Of a DNA stretch of 64,000 nt, positions 24,001 through 36,010 are shown one piece after another. The notes below the pieces were generated by a model. That model saw nothing but the letters and a program-made list of their open reading frames with translations, was not told the DNA's origin and made no database searches. The first letter of the stretch is position 1. Every line of letters begins with the position of its first letter. The position numbers and the translations under genes are program-made. This DNA comes from Eurosta solidaginis (Eukaryota; Arthropoda; Insecta; Diptera; Tephritidae), in the NCBI RefSeq assembly GCF_040869045.1, contig NW_027137025.1, forward strand, positions 221,914 to 285,913, read 5' to 3'.

Positions 24001-27000
24001 AATACGTAAGTCGTTTTGTTCATCATATTTAAGTAGATAACTCATCAGTTGTTTGCATCAGAGCGATAATTTTTGAGATAGTTATTAAAACTGTTTAAAG
24101 GTTGTCAAACGTTGTTTCTCGCTGTATATCCTTTAATTCTAGAGTTAAATTGATAAATAACGTGTACGAATTTGTTTAACGCATTTGTTTTGGTTACTCG
24201 ACGTCTCCGTTCTCGTGTAGCCTACATATTGCGTTTTTTTTTTTTAATTTGCTTACCGGGCTAAAGGTTAGCATGTTTAAAATACGTAAGTCGTTTTGTT
24301 CATCAAATTTAAGTAGATAACTCATCAGTTGTTTGCATCAGAGCGATAATTTTTGAGATAGTTATTAAAACTATTTAAAGGTTGTCAAACGTTGTTTCTC
24401 GTTGTATATCCTTTAATTCTAGAGTTAAATTGATAAATAACGTGTACGAATTTGTTTAACGCATTTGTTTTGGTTACTCGACGTCTCCGTTTTCGTGTAG
24501 CCTACATATTGCGTTTTTTTTTTAATTTGCTTACCGGGCTAAAGGTTAGCATGCTTAAAATACGTAAGTCGTTTTGTTCAACAAATTTGAGTAGATAACT
24601 CATCAGTTGTTTGCATCAGAGCGACAATTTTTGAGATAGTTATTAAAACTGTTTAAAGGTTGTCAAACGTTGTTTCTCGTTGTATATCCTTTAATTCTAG
24701 AGTTAAATTGATAAATAACGTGTACGAATTTGTTTAACGCATTTGTTTTGGTTACTCGACGTCTCCGTTCTCGTGTAGCCTACATATTGCGTTTTTTTTT
24801 TAATTTGCTTACCGGGCTAAAGGTTAGCATGTTTAAAATACGTAAGTCGTTTTGTTCAACAAATTTAAGTAGATAACTCATCAGTTGTTTGCATCAGAGC
24901 GAAAATTTTTGAGATAGTTATTAAAACTGTTTAAAGGTTGTCAAACGTTGTTTCTCGTTGTATATCCTTTAATTCTAGAGTTAAATTGATAAATAACGTG
25001 TACGAATTTGTTTGACGCATTTGTTTTGGTTACTCGACGTCTCCGTTCTCGTGTAGCCTACATATTGCGTTTTTTTTTTAATTTGCTTACCGGGCTAAAG
25101 GTTAGCATGTTTAAAATACGTAAGTCGTTTTGTTCATCAAATTTAAGTAGATAACTCATCAGTTGTTTGCATCAGAGCGATAATTTTTGAGATAGTTATT
25201 AAAACTGTTTAAAGGTTGTCAAACGTTGTTTCTCGTTGTATATCCTTTAATTCTAGAGTTAAATTGATAAATAACGTGTACGAATTTGTTTAACGCATTG
25301 GTTTTGGTTACTCGACGTCTCCGTTCTCGTGTAGCCTACATATTGCGTTTTTTTTTAAATTTGCTTACCGGGCTAAAGGTTAGCATGTTTAAAATACGTA
25401 AGTCGTTTTGTTCAACAAATTTAAGTAGATAACTCATCAGTTGTTTGCATCAGAGCGACAATTTTTGAGATAGTTATTAAAACTGTTTAAAGGTTGTCAA
25501 ACGTTGTTTCTCGTTGTATATCCTTTAATTCTAGAGTTAAATTGATAAATAACGTGTACGAATTTGTTTAACGGATTTGTTTTGGTTACTCGACGTCTCC
25601 GTTCTCGTGTAGCCTACATATTGCGTTTTTTTTTTTAATTTGCTTACAGGGCTAAAGGTTAGCATGTTTAAAATACGTAAGTCGTTTTGTTCATCAAATT
25701 TAAGTAGATAACTCATCAGTTGTTTGCATCAGAGCGATAATTTTTGAGATAGTTATTAAAACTGTATAAAGGTTGTCAAACGTTGTTTCTCGTTGTATAT
25801 CCTTTAATTCTAGAGTTAAATTGATAAATAACGTGTACGAATTTGTTTAACGCATTTGTTTTGGTTACTCGACGTCTCCGTTCTCGTGTAGCCTACATAT
25901 TGCGTTTTTTTTTTAATTTGCTTACCGGGCTAAAGGTTAGCATGTTTAAAATACGTAAGTCGTTTTGTTCATCAAATTTAAGTAGATAACTCATCAGTTG
26001 TTTGCATCAGAGCGATAATTTTTGAGATAGTTATTAAAACTGTTTAAAGGTTGTCAAACGTTGTTTCTCGTTGTATATCCTTTAATTCTAGAGTTAAATT
26101 GATAAATAACGTGTACGAATTTGTTTAACGCATTTGTTTTGGTTACTCGACGTCTCCATTCTCGTGTAGCCTACATATTGCGTTTTTTTTTTTAATTCGC
26201 TTACCGGGCTAAAGGTTAGCATGTTTAAAATACGTAAGTCGTTTTGTTCAACAAATTTGAGTAGATAACTCAGCAGTTGTTTGCATCAGAGCGACAATTT
26301 TTGAGATAGTTATTAAAACTGTTTAAAGGTTGTCAAACGTTGTTTCTCGTTGTATATCCTTTAATTTTAGAGTTAAATTGATAAATAACGTGTACGAATT
26401 TGTTTAACGCATTTGTTTTGGTTACTCGACGTCTCCGTTCTCGTGTAGCCTACATATTGCGTTTTTTTTAAATTTGCTTACCGGGCTAAAGGTTAGCATG
26501 TTTAAAATACGTAAGTCGTTTTGTTCATCAAATTTAAGTAGATAACTCATCAGTTGTTTGCATCAGAGCGATAATTTTTGAGATAGTTATTAAAACTGTT
26601 TAAAGGTTGTCAAACGTTGTTTCTCGTTGTATATCCTTTAATTCTAGAGTTAAATTGATAAATAACGTGTACGAATTTGTTTAACGCATTTGTTTTGGTT
26701 ACTCGACGTCTCCGTTCTCGTGTAGCCTACATATTGCGTTTTTTTTTAATTTTCTTACCGGGCTAAAGGTTAGCATGCTTAAAATACGTAAGTCGTTTTG
26801 TTCAACAAATTTAAGTAGATAACTCATCAGTTGTTTGCATCAGAGCGACAATTTTTGAGATAGTTATTAAAACTGTTTAAAGGTTGTCAAACGTTGTTTC
26901 TCGTTGTATATCCTTTAATTCTAGAGTTAAATTGATAAATAACGTGTAAGAATTTGTTTAAGGCATTTGTTTTGGTTACTCGACGTCTCCGTTCTCGTGT

Positions 27001-28234
27001 AGCCTACATATTGCGTTTTTTTTTTTAATTTGCTTACCGGGCTAAAGGTTAGCATGTTTAAAATACGTAAGTCGTTTTGTTCATCATATTTAAGTAGATA
27101 ACTCATCAGTTGTTTGCATCAGAGCGATAATTTTTGAGATAGTTATTAAAACTGTTTAAAGGTTGTCAAACGTTGTTTCTCGTTGTATATCCTTTAATTC
27201 TAGAGTTAAATTGATAAATAACGTGTACGAATTTGTTTAACGCATTTGTTTTGGTTACTCGACGTCTCCGTTCTCGTGTAGCCTACATATTGCGTTTTTT
27301 TTTTAATTTGCTTACCGCGCTAAAGGTTAGCATGTTTAAAATACGTAAGTCGTTTTGTTCATCATATTTAAGTAGATAACTCATCAGTTGTTTGCATCAG
27401 AGCGATAATTTTTGAGATAGTTATTAAAACTGTTTAAAGGTTGTCAAACGTTGTTTCTCGTTGTATATCCTTTAATTCTAGAGTTAAATTGATAAATAAC
27501 GTGTACGAATTTGTTTAACGCATTTGTTTTGGTTACTCGACGTCTCCGTTCTCGTGTAGCCTACATATTGCGTTTTTTTTTTAATTTGCTTACCGGGCTA
27601 AAGGTTAGCATGTTTAAAATACGTAAGTCGTTTTGTTCATCATATTTAAGTAGATAACTCATCAGTTGTTTGCATCAGAGCGATAATTTTTGAGATAGTT
27701 ATTAAAACTGTTTAAAGGTTGTCAAACGTTGTTTCTCGTTGTATATCCTTTAATTCTAGAGTTAAATTCATAAATAACGTGTACGAATTTGTTTAACGCA
27801 TTTGTTTTGGTTACTCGACGTCTCCGTTCTCGTGTAGCCTACATATTGCGTTTTTTTTTTTAATTTGCTTACCGGGCTAAAGGTTAGCATGTTTAAAATA
27901 CGTAAGTCGTTTTGTTCATCAAATTTAAGTAGATAACTCATCAGTTGTTTGCATCAGAGCGATAATTTTTGAGATAGTTATTAAAACTGTTTAAAGGTTG
28001 TCAAACGTTGTTTCTCGTTGTATATCCTTTAATTCTAGAGTTAAATTGATAAATAACGTGTACGAATTTGTTTAACGCATTTGTTTTGGTTACTCGACGT
28101 CTCCGTTCTCGTGTAGCCTACATACTGCGTTTTTTTTTAATTTGCTTACCGGGCTAAAGGTTAGCATGCTTAAAATACGTAAGTCGTTTTGTTCAACAAA
28201 TTTAAGTAGATAACTCATCAGTTGTTTGCATCAG
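18061..28234 (+). repeat. Region 3: diverged monomers, no long HOR seen
   Basis: About 37 monomers with many private changes: 'gacgtc' altered near 22272, 22826, 23384, 23644 and 23922; 'ggcatt' and 'gtaagaa' near 26947; 'tttgagtag' near 24587 and 26248. A short local duplication is visible: 'aaataccg', 'tttgtattgg', 'atgctt' with 'atatgtaag', then 'acccgg' occur at about 18043-18430 and again at about 19434-19820, an offset of five monomers. Tail order is irregular. I see no gene or other element. Confidence 0.8.
23243..23506 (+). repeat. Monomer with 15-bp deletion at 23493
   Basis: The 15 bases between 'ttaag' and 'ttgtttg' near the tail (monomer about 251-265) are missing and the unit is 264 bp long. 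An 'ag' is repeated at both deletion edges, which fits slippage or microhomology joining. The unit also has 'gaggtctcc' in place of 'gacgtctcc'. It was seen once only. Confidence 0.9.
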
Positions 28235-31200
28235 AGCGACAATTTTTGAGATAGTTATTAAAACTGTTTAAAGGTTGTCAAACGTTGTTTCTCGTTGTAT
28301 ATCCTTTAATTCCAGAGTTAAATTGATAAATAACGTGTACGAATTTGTTTAACGCATTTGTTTTGGTTACTCGACGTCTCCGTTCTCGTGTAGCCTACAT
28401 ATTGCGTTTTTTTTTTAATTTGCTTACCGGGCTAAAGGTTAGCATGTTTAAAATACGTAAGTCGTTTTGTTCATCATATTTAAGTAGATAACTCATCAGT
28501 TGTTTGCATCAGAGCGATAATTTTTGAGATAGTTATTAAAACTGTTTAAAGGTTGTCAAACGTTGTTTCTCGTTGTATATCCTTTAATTCTAGAGTTAAA
28601 TTGATAAATAACGTATACGAATTTGTTTAACGCATTTGGTTTGGTTACTCGACGTCTCCGTTCTCGTGTAGCCTACATATTGCGTTTTTTTTTTAATTTG
28701 CTTACCGGGCTAAAGGTTAGCATGTTTAAAATACGTAAGTCGTTTTGTTCATCAAATTTAAGTAGATAACTCATCAGTTGTTTGCATCAGAGCGATAATT
28801 TTTGAGATAGTTATTAAAACTGTTTAAAGGTTGTCAAACGTTGTTTCTCGTTGTATATCCTTTAATTCTAGAGTTAAATTGATAAATAACGTGTACGAAT
28901 TTGTTTAACGCATTTGTTTTGGTTACTCGACGTCTCCGTTCTCGTGTAGCCTACATATTGCGTTTTTTTTTTAATTTGCTTACCGGGCTAAAGGTTAGCA
29001 TGTTTAAAATACGTAAGTCGTTTTGTTCATCATATTTAAGTAGATAACTCATCAGTTGTTTGCATCAGAGCGATAATTTTTGAGATAGTTATTAAAACTG
29101 TTTAAAGGTTGTCAAACGTTGTTTCTCGTTGTATATCCTTTAATTCTAGAGTTAAATTGATAAATAACGTGTACGAATTTGTTTAACGCATTTGTTTTGG
29201 TTACTCGACGTCTCCGTTCTCGTGTAGCCTACATATTGCGTTTTTTTTTTAATTTGCTTACCGGGCTAAAGGTTAGCATGTTTAAAATACGTAAGTAGTT
29301 TTGTTCATCATATTTAAGTAGATAACTCATCAGTTGTTTGCATCAGAGCGATAATTTTTGAGATAGTTATTAAAACTGTTTAAAGGTTGTCAAACGTTGT
29401 TTCTCGTTGTATATCCTTTAATTCTAGAGTTATATTGATAAATAACGTGTACGAATTTGTTTAACGCATTTGTATTGGTTACTCGACGTCTCCGTTCTCG
29501 TGTAGCCTACATATTGCGTTTTTTTTTTAATTTGCTTACCGGGCTAAAGGTTAGCATGCTTAAAATATGTAAGTCGTTTTGTTCAACAAATTTAAGTAGA
29601 TAACTCATCAGTTGTTTGCATCAGAGCGATAATTTTTGAGATAGTTATTAAAACTGTTTAAAGGTTGTCAAACGTTGTTTCTCGTTGTATATCCTTTAAT
29701 TCTAGAGTTAAATTGATAAATAACGTTTACGAATTTGTTTAACGCATTTGTTTTGGTTACTCGACGTCTCCGTTCTCGTGTAGCCTACATATTGCGTTTT
29801 TTTTTTTTAATTTGCTTACCGGGCTAAAAGTTAGCATGTTTAAAATACGTAAGTCGTTTTGTTCATCAAATTTAAGTAGATAACTCATCAGTTGTTTGCA
29901 TCAGAGCGACAATTTTTGAGATAGTTATTAAAACTGTTTAAAGGTTGTCAAACGTTGTTTCTCGTTGTATATCCTTTAATTCTAGAGTTAAATTGAAAAA
30001 TAACGTGTACGAATTTGTTTAACGCATTTGTTTTGGTTACTCGACGTCTCCGTTCTCGTGTAGCCTACATATTGCGTTTTTTTTTTAATTTGCTTACCGG
30101 GCTAAAGGTTAGCATGTTTAAAATACGTAAGTCGTTTTGTTCAACAAATTTAAGTAGATAACTCATCAGTTGTTTGCATCAGAGCGACAATTTTTGAGAT
30201 AGTTATTAAAACTGTTTAAAGGTTGTCAAACGTTGTTTCTCGTTGTATATCCTTTAATTCTAGAGTTAAATTGATAAATAACGTGTACGAATTTGTTTAA
30301 CGCATTTGTTTTGGTTACTCGACGTCTCCGTTCTCGTGTAGCCTACATATTGCGTTTTTTTTTTAATTTGCTTACCGGGCTAAAGGTTAGCATGTCTAAA
30401 ATACGTAAGTCGTTTTGTTCATCAAATTTAAGTAGATAACTCACCAGTTGTTTGCATCAGAGCGACAATTTTTGAGATAGTTATTAAAACTGTTTAAAGG
30501 TTGTCAAACGTTGTTTCTCGTTGTATATCCTTTAATTCTAGAGTTAAATTGATAAATAACGTGTACGAATTTGTTTAACGCATTTGTTTTGGTTACTCGA
30601 CGTCTCCGTTCTCGTGTAGCCTACATATTGCGTTTTTTTTTTAATTTGCTTACCGGGCTAAAGGTTAGCATGTTTAAAATACGTAAGTCGTTTTGTTCAT
30701 CATATTTAAGTAGATAACTCATCAGTTGTTTGCATCAGAGCGATAATTTTTGAGATAGTTATTAAAACTGTTTAAAGGTTGTCAAACGTTGTTTCTCGTT
30801 GTATATCCTTTAATTCTAGAGTTAAATTGATAAATAACGTGTACGAATTTGTTTAACGCATTTGTTTTGGTTACTCGACGTCTCCGTTCTCGTGTAGCCT
30901 ACATATTGCGTTTTTTTTTAAATTTGCTTACCGGGCTAAAGGTTAGCATGTTTAAAATACGTAAGTCGTTTTGTTCATCATATTTAAGTAGATAACTCAT
31001 CAGTTGTTTGCATCAGAGCGATAATTTTTGAGATAGTTATTAAAACTGTTTAAAGGTTGTCAAACGTTGTTTCTCGTTGTATATCCTTTAATTCTAGAGT
31101 TAAATTGATAAATAACGTGTACGAATTTGTTTAACGCATTTGTTTTGGTTACTCGACGTCTCCGTTCTCGTGTAGCCTACATATTGCGTTTTTTTTTAAA

Positions 31201-31572
31201 TTTGCTTACCGGGCTAAAGGTTAGCATGTTTAAAATACGTAAGTCGTTTTGTTCATCAAATTTAAGTAGATAACTCATCAGTTGTTTGCATCAGAGCGAT
31301 AATTTTTGAGATAGTTATTAAAACTGTTTAAAGGTTGTCAAACGTTCTTTCTCGTTGTATATCCTTTAATTCTAGAGTTAAATTGATAAATAACGTGTAC
31401 GAATTTGTTTAACGCATTTGTTTTGGTTACTCGACGTCTCCGTTCTCGTGTAGCCTACATATTGCGTTTTTTTTTTAATTTGCTTACCGGGCTAAAGGTT
31501 AGCATGCTTAAAATACGTAAGTCGTTTTGTTCAACAAATTTAAGTAGATAACTCATCAGTTGTTTGCATCAG
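28235..31572 (+). repeat. 12-monomer HOR, copy 1 (3338 bp)
   Basis: Twelve units from one 'atgctt' tail-A unit to the equivalent one. Head/tail order: C-C, T-B, T-C, T-C, T-A, T-B, C-A, C-B, C-C, T-C, T-B, T-A. Markers: 'ggtttgg' near 28636, 'aagtagtttt' near 29294, 'tatattg' near 29431, 'atgctt' near 29557. The first six units (28235-29904, 1670 bp) are repeated in the same order at 31573-33242. Confidence 0.85.
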
Positions 31573-33242
31573 AGCGACAATTTTTGAGATAGTTATTAAA
31601 ACTGTTTAAAGGTTGTCAAACGTTGTTTCTCGTTGTATATCCTTTAATTCTAGACTTAAATTGATAAATAACGTGTACGAATTTGTTTAACGCATTTGTT
31701 TTGGTTACTCGACGTCTCCGTTCTCGTGTAGCCTACATATTGCGTTTTTTTTTTAATTTGCTTACCGGGCTAAAGGTTAGCATGTTTAAAATACGTAAGT
31801 CGTTTTGTTCATCATATTTAAGTAGATAACTCATCAGTTGTTTGCATCAGAGCGATAATTTTTGAGATAGTTATTAAAACTGTTTAAAGGTTGTCAAACG
31901 TTGTTTCTCGTTGTATATCCTTTAATTCTAGAGTTAAATTGATAAATAACGTGTACGAATTTGTTTAACGCATTTGGTTTGGTTACTCGACGTCTCCGTT
32001 CTCGTGTAGCCTACATATTGCGTTTTTTTTTTTAATTTGCTTACCGGGCTAAAGGTTAGCATGTTTAAAATACGTAAGTCGGTTTGTTCATCAAATTTAA
32101 GTAGATAACTCATCAGTTGTTTGCATCAGAGCGATAATTTTTGAGATAGTTATTAAAACTGTTTAAAGGTTGTGAAACGTTGTTTCTCGTTGTATATCCT
32201 TTAATTCTAGAGTTAAATTGATAAATAACGTGTACGAATTTGTTTAACGCATTTGTTTTGGTTACTCGACGTCTCCGTTCTCGTGTAGCCTACATATTGC
32301 GTTTTTTTTTAAATTTGCTTACCGGGCTAAAGGTTAGCATGTTTAAAATACGTAAGTCGTTTTGTTCATCATATTTAAGTAGATAACTCATCAGTTGTTT
32401 GCATCAGAGCGATAATTTTTGAGATAGTTATTAAAACTGTTTAAAGGTTGTCAAACGTTGTTTCTCGTTGTATATCCTTTAATTCTAGAGTTAAATTGAT
32501 AAATAACGTGTACGAATTTGTTTAACGCATTTGTTTTGGTTACTCGACGTCTCCGTTCTCGTGTAGCCTACATATTGCGTTTTTTTTTTAATTTGCTTAC
32601 CGGGCTAAAGGTTAGCATGTTTAAAATACGTAAGTAGTTTTGTTCATCATATTTAAGTAGATAACTCATCAGTTGTTTGCATCAGAGCGATAATTTTTGA
32701 GATAGTTATTAAAACTGTTTAAAGGTTGTCAAACGTTGTTTCTCGTTGTATATCCTTTAATTCTAGAGTTATATTGATAAATAACGTGTACGAATTTGTT
32801 TAACGCATTTGTTTTGGTTACTCGACGTCTCCGTTCTCGTGTAGCCTACATATTGCGTTTTTTTTTTAATTTGCTTACCGGGCTAAAGGTTAGCATGCTT
32901 AAAATACGTAAGTCGTTTTGTTCAACAAATTTAAGTAGATAACTCATCAGTTGTTTGCATCAGAGCGATAATTTTTGAGATAGTTATTAAAACTGTTTAA
33001 AGGTTGTCAAACGTTGTTTCTCGTTGTATATCCTTTAATTCTAGAGTTAAATTGATATATAACGTGTACGAATTTGTTTAACGCATTTGTTTTGGTTACT
33101 CGACGTCTCCGTTCTCGTGTAGCCTACATATTGCGTTTTTTTTTTTAATTTGCTTACCGGGCTAAAGGTTAGCATGTTTAAAATACGTAAGTCGTTTTGT
33201 TCATCAAATTTAAGTAGATAACTCATCAGTTGTTTGCATCAG
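31573..33242 (+). repeat. 12-monomer HOR, copy 2, first six units
   Basis: It has the same length (1670 bp) and marker order as 28235-29904: 'ggtttgg' near 31975, 'aagtagtttt' near 32634, 'tatattg' near 32769, 'atgctt' near 32895. It differs in that the fifth unit has 'atacg' and 'tttgttttgg' where copy 1 has 'atatg' and 'tttgtattgg'. After 33242 the order departs (C-C instead of C-A). Confidence 0.85.
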
Positions 33243-33521
33243 AGCGACAATTTTTGAGATAGTTATTAAAACTGTTTAAAGGTTGTCAAACGTTGTTTCT
33301 CGTTGTATATCCTTTAATTCTAGAGTTAAATTGATAAATAACGTGTACGAATTTGTTTAACGCATTTGTTTTGGTTACTCGACGTCTCCGTTCTCGTGTA
33401 GCCTACATATTCCGTTTTTTTTTTTAATTTGCTTACCGGGCTAAAGGTTAGCATGTTTAAAATACGTAAGTCGTTTTGTTCATCATATTTAAGTAGATAA
33501 CTCATCAGTTGTTTGCATCAG

Positions 33522-34908
33522 AGCGATAATTTTTGAGATAGTTATTAAAACTGTTTAAAGGTTGTCAAACGTTGTTTCTCGTTGTATATCCTTTAATTCT
33601 AGAGTTAAATTGATAAATAACGTGTACGAATTTGTTTAACGCATTTGGTTTGGTTACTCGACGTCTCCGTTCTCGTGTAGCCTACATATTGCGTTTTTTT
33701 TTTAATTTGCTTACCGGGCTAAAGGTTAGCATGTTTAAAATACGTAAGTCGTTTTGTTCATCAAATTTAAGTAGATAACTCATCAGTTGTTTGCATCAGA
33801 GCGATAATTTTTGAGATAGTTATTAAAACTGTTTAAAGGTTGTCAAACGTTGTTTCTCGTTGTATATCCTTTAATTCTAGAGTTAAATTGATAAATAAAG
33901 TGTACGAATTTGTTTAACGCATTTGTTTTGGTTACTCGACGTCACCGTTCTCGTGTAGCCTACATATTGCGTTTTTTTTTTAATTTGCTTACCGGGCTAA
34001 AGGTTAGCATGTTTAAAATACGTAAGTCGTTTTGTTCATCATATTTAAGTAGATAACTCATCAGTTGTTTGCATCAGAGCGATAATTTTTGAGATAGTTA
34101 TTAAAACTGTTTAAAGGTTGTCAAACGTTGTTTCTCGTTGTATATCCTTTAATTCTAGAGTTAAATTGATAAATAACGTGTACGAATTTGTTTAACGCAT
34201 TTGTTTTGGTTACTCGACGTCTCCGTTCTCGTGTAGCCTACATATTGCGTTTTTTTTTAATTTGCTTACCGGGCTAAAGGTTAGCATGTTAAAATACGTA
34301 AGTCGTTTTGTTCATCAAATTTAAGTAGATAACTCATCAGTTGTTTGCATCAGAGCGATAATTTTTGAGATAGTTATTAAAACTGTTTAAAGGTTGTCAA
34401 ACGTTGTTTCTCGTTGTATATCCTTTAATTCTAGAGTTAAATTGATAAATAACGTGTACGAATTTGTTTAACGCATTTGTGTTGGTTACTCGACGTCTCC
34501 GTTCTCGTGTAGCCTACATATTGCGTTTTTTTTTAATTTGCTTACCGGGCTAAAGGTTAGCATGTTTAAAATACGTAAGTCGTTTTGTTCAACAAATTTA
34601 AGTAGATAACTCATCAGTTGTTTGCATCAGAGCGACAATTTTTGAGATAGTTATTAAAACTGTTTAAAGGTTGTCAAACGTTGTTTCTCGTTGTATATCC
34701 TTTAATTCTAGAGTTAAATTGATAAATAACGTGTACGAATTTGTTTAACGCATTTGTTTTGGTTACTCGACGTCTCCGTTCTCGTGTAGCCTACATATTG
34801 CGTTTTTTTTTTAATTTGCTTACCGGGCTAAAGGTTAGCATGTTTAAAATACGTAAGTCGTTTTGTTCATCAAATTTAAGTAGATAACTCATCAGTTGTT
34901 TGCATCAG
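33522..34908 (+). repeat. Five-monomer segment shared with 2213-3600 (right copy)
   Basis: It is 1387 bp against 1388 bp for the partner, with 'ggtttgg', 'aaagtg' plus 'gtcaccg', 'gtgttgg' and a head-C unit in the same places. The one-base difference fits a missing t in 'catgttaaaa' near 34290. Sharing of two linked rare variants ('aaagtg' and 'gtcaccg') in one unit makes chance unlikely. Confidence 0.88.
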
Positions 34909-35744
34909 AGCGATAATTTTTGAGATAGTTATGAAAACTGTTTAAAGGTTGTCAAACGTTGTTTCTCGTTGTATATCCTTTAATTCTAGAGTTAAATTGA
35001 TAAATAACGTGTACGAATTTGTTTAACGCATTTGTTTTGGTTACTCGACGTCTCCGTTCTCGTGTAGCCTACATATTGCGTTTTTTTTTTAATTTGCTTA
35101 CCGGGCTAAAGGTTAGCATGTTTAAAATACGTAAGTCGTTTTGTTCATCATATTTAAGTAGATAACTCATCAGTTGTTTGCATCAGAGCGATAATTTTTG
35201 AGATAGTTATTAAAACTGTTTAAAGGTTGTCAAACGTTGTTTCTCGTTGTATATCCTTTAATTCTAGAGTTAAATTGATAAATAACGTGTACGAATTTGT
35301 TTAACGCATTTGGTTTGGTTACTCGACGTCTCCGTTCTCGTGTAGCCTACATATTGCGTTTTTTTTTTTAATTTGCTTACCGGGCTAAAGGTTAGCATGT
35401 TTAAAATACGTAAGTCGTTTTGTTCATCAAATTTAAGTAGATAACTCATCAGTTGTTTGCATCAGAGCGATAATTTTTGAGATAGTTATTAAAACTGTTT
35501 AAAGGTTGTCAAACGTTGTTTCTCGTTGTATATCCTTTAATTCTAGAGTTAAATTGATAAATAACGTGTACGAATTTGTTTAACGCATTTGTTTTGGTTA
35601 CTCGACGTCTCCGTTCTCGTGTAGCCTACATATTGCGTTTTTTTTTTTAATTTGCTTACCGGGCTAAAGGTTAGCATGTTTAAAATACGTAAGTCGTTTT
35701 ATTCATCATATTTAAGTAGATAACTCATCAGTTGTTTGCATCAG

Positions 35745-36010
35745 AGCGATAATTTTTGAGATAGTTATTAAAACTGTAAACGTTGTTTCTCGTTGTATAT
35801 CCTTTAATTCTAGAGTTATATTGATAAATAACGTGTACGAATTTGTTTAACGCATTTGTTTTGGTTACTCGACGTCTCCGTTCTCGTGTAGCCTACATAT
35901 TGCGTTTTTTTTTTAATTTGCTTACCGGGCTAAAGGTTAGCATGCTTAAAATACGTAAGTCGTTTTGTTCAACAAATTTAAGTAGATAACTCATCAGTTG
36001 TTTGCATCAG
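35745..36010 (+). repeat. Short 266-bp monomer with 12-bp deletion (6 of 6)
   Basis: It has the deletion, 'tatattg', 'atgctt' and tail A as in the other five, but lacks 'agctaac', so it is closest to the unit at 1669. It lies more than 20 kb from the nearest other short unit. Confidence 0.93.

Larger units (their letters stand above)
33243..36010 (+). repeat. Region 4, right part: six-monomer spacing of 'ggtttgg' units
   Basis: 'ggtttgg' tail-B units occur near 31975, 33648 and 35311, six monomers apart each time, half of the 12-monomer step seen to the left. The units between them are not the same in each interval, so this is a mosaic and not a clean six-unit HOR. It ends with the sixth short monomer. 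Confidence 0.7.
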
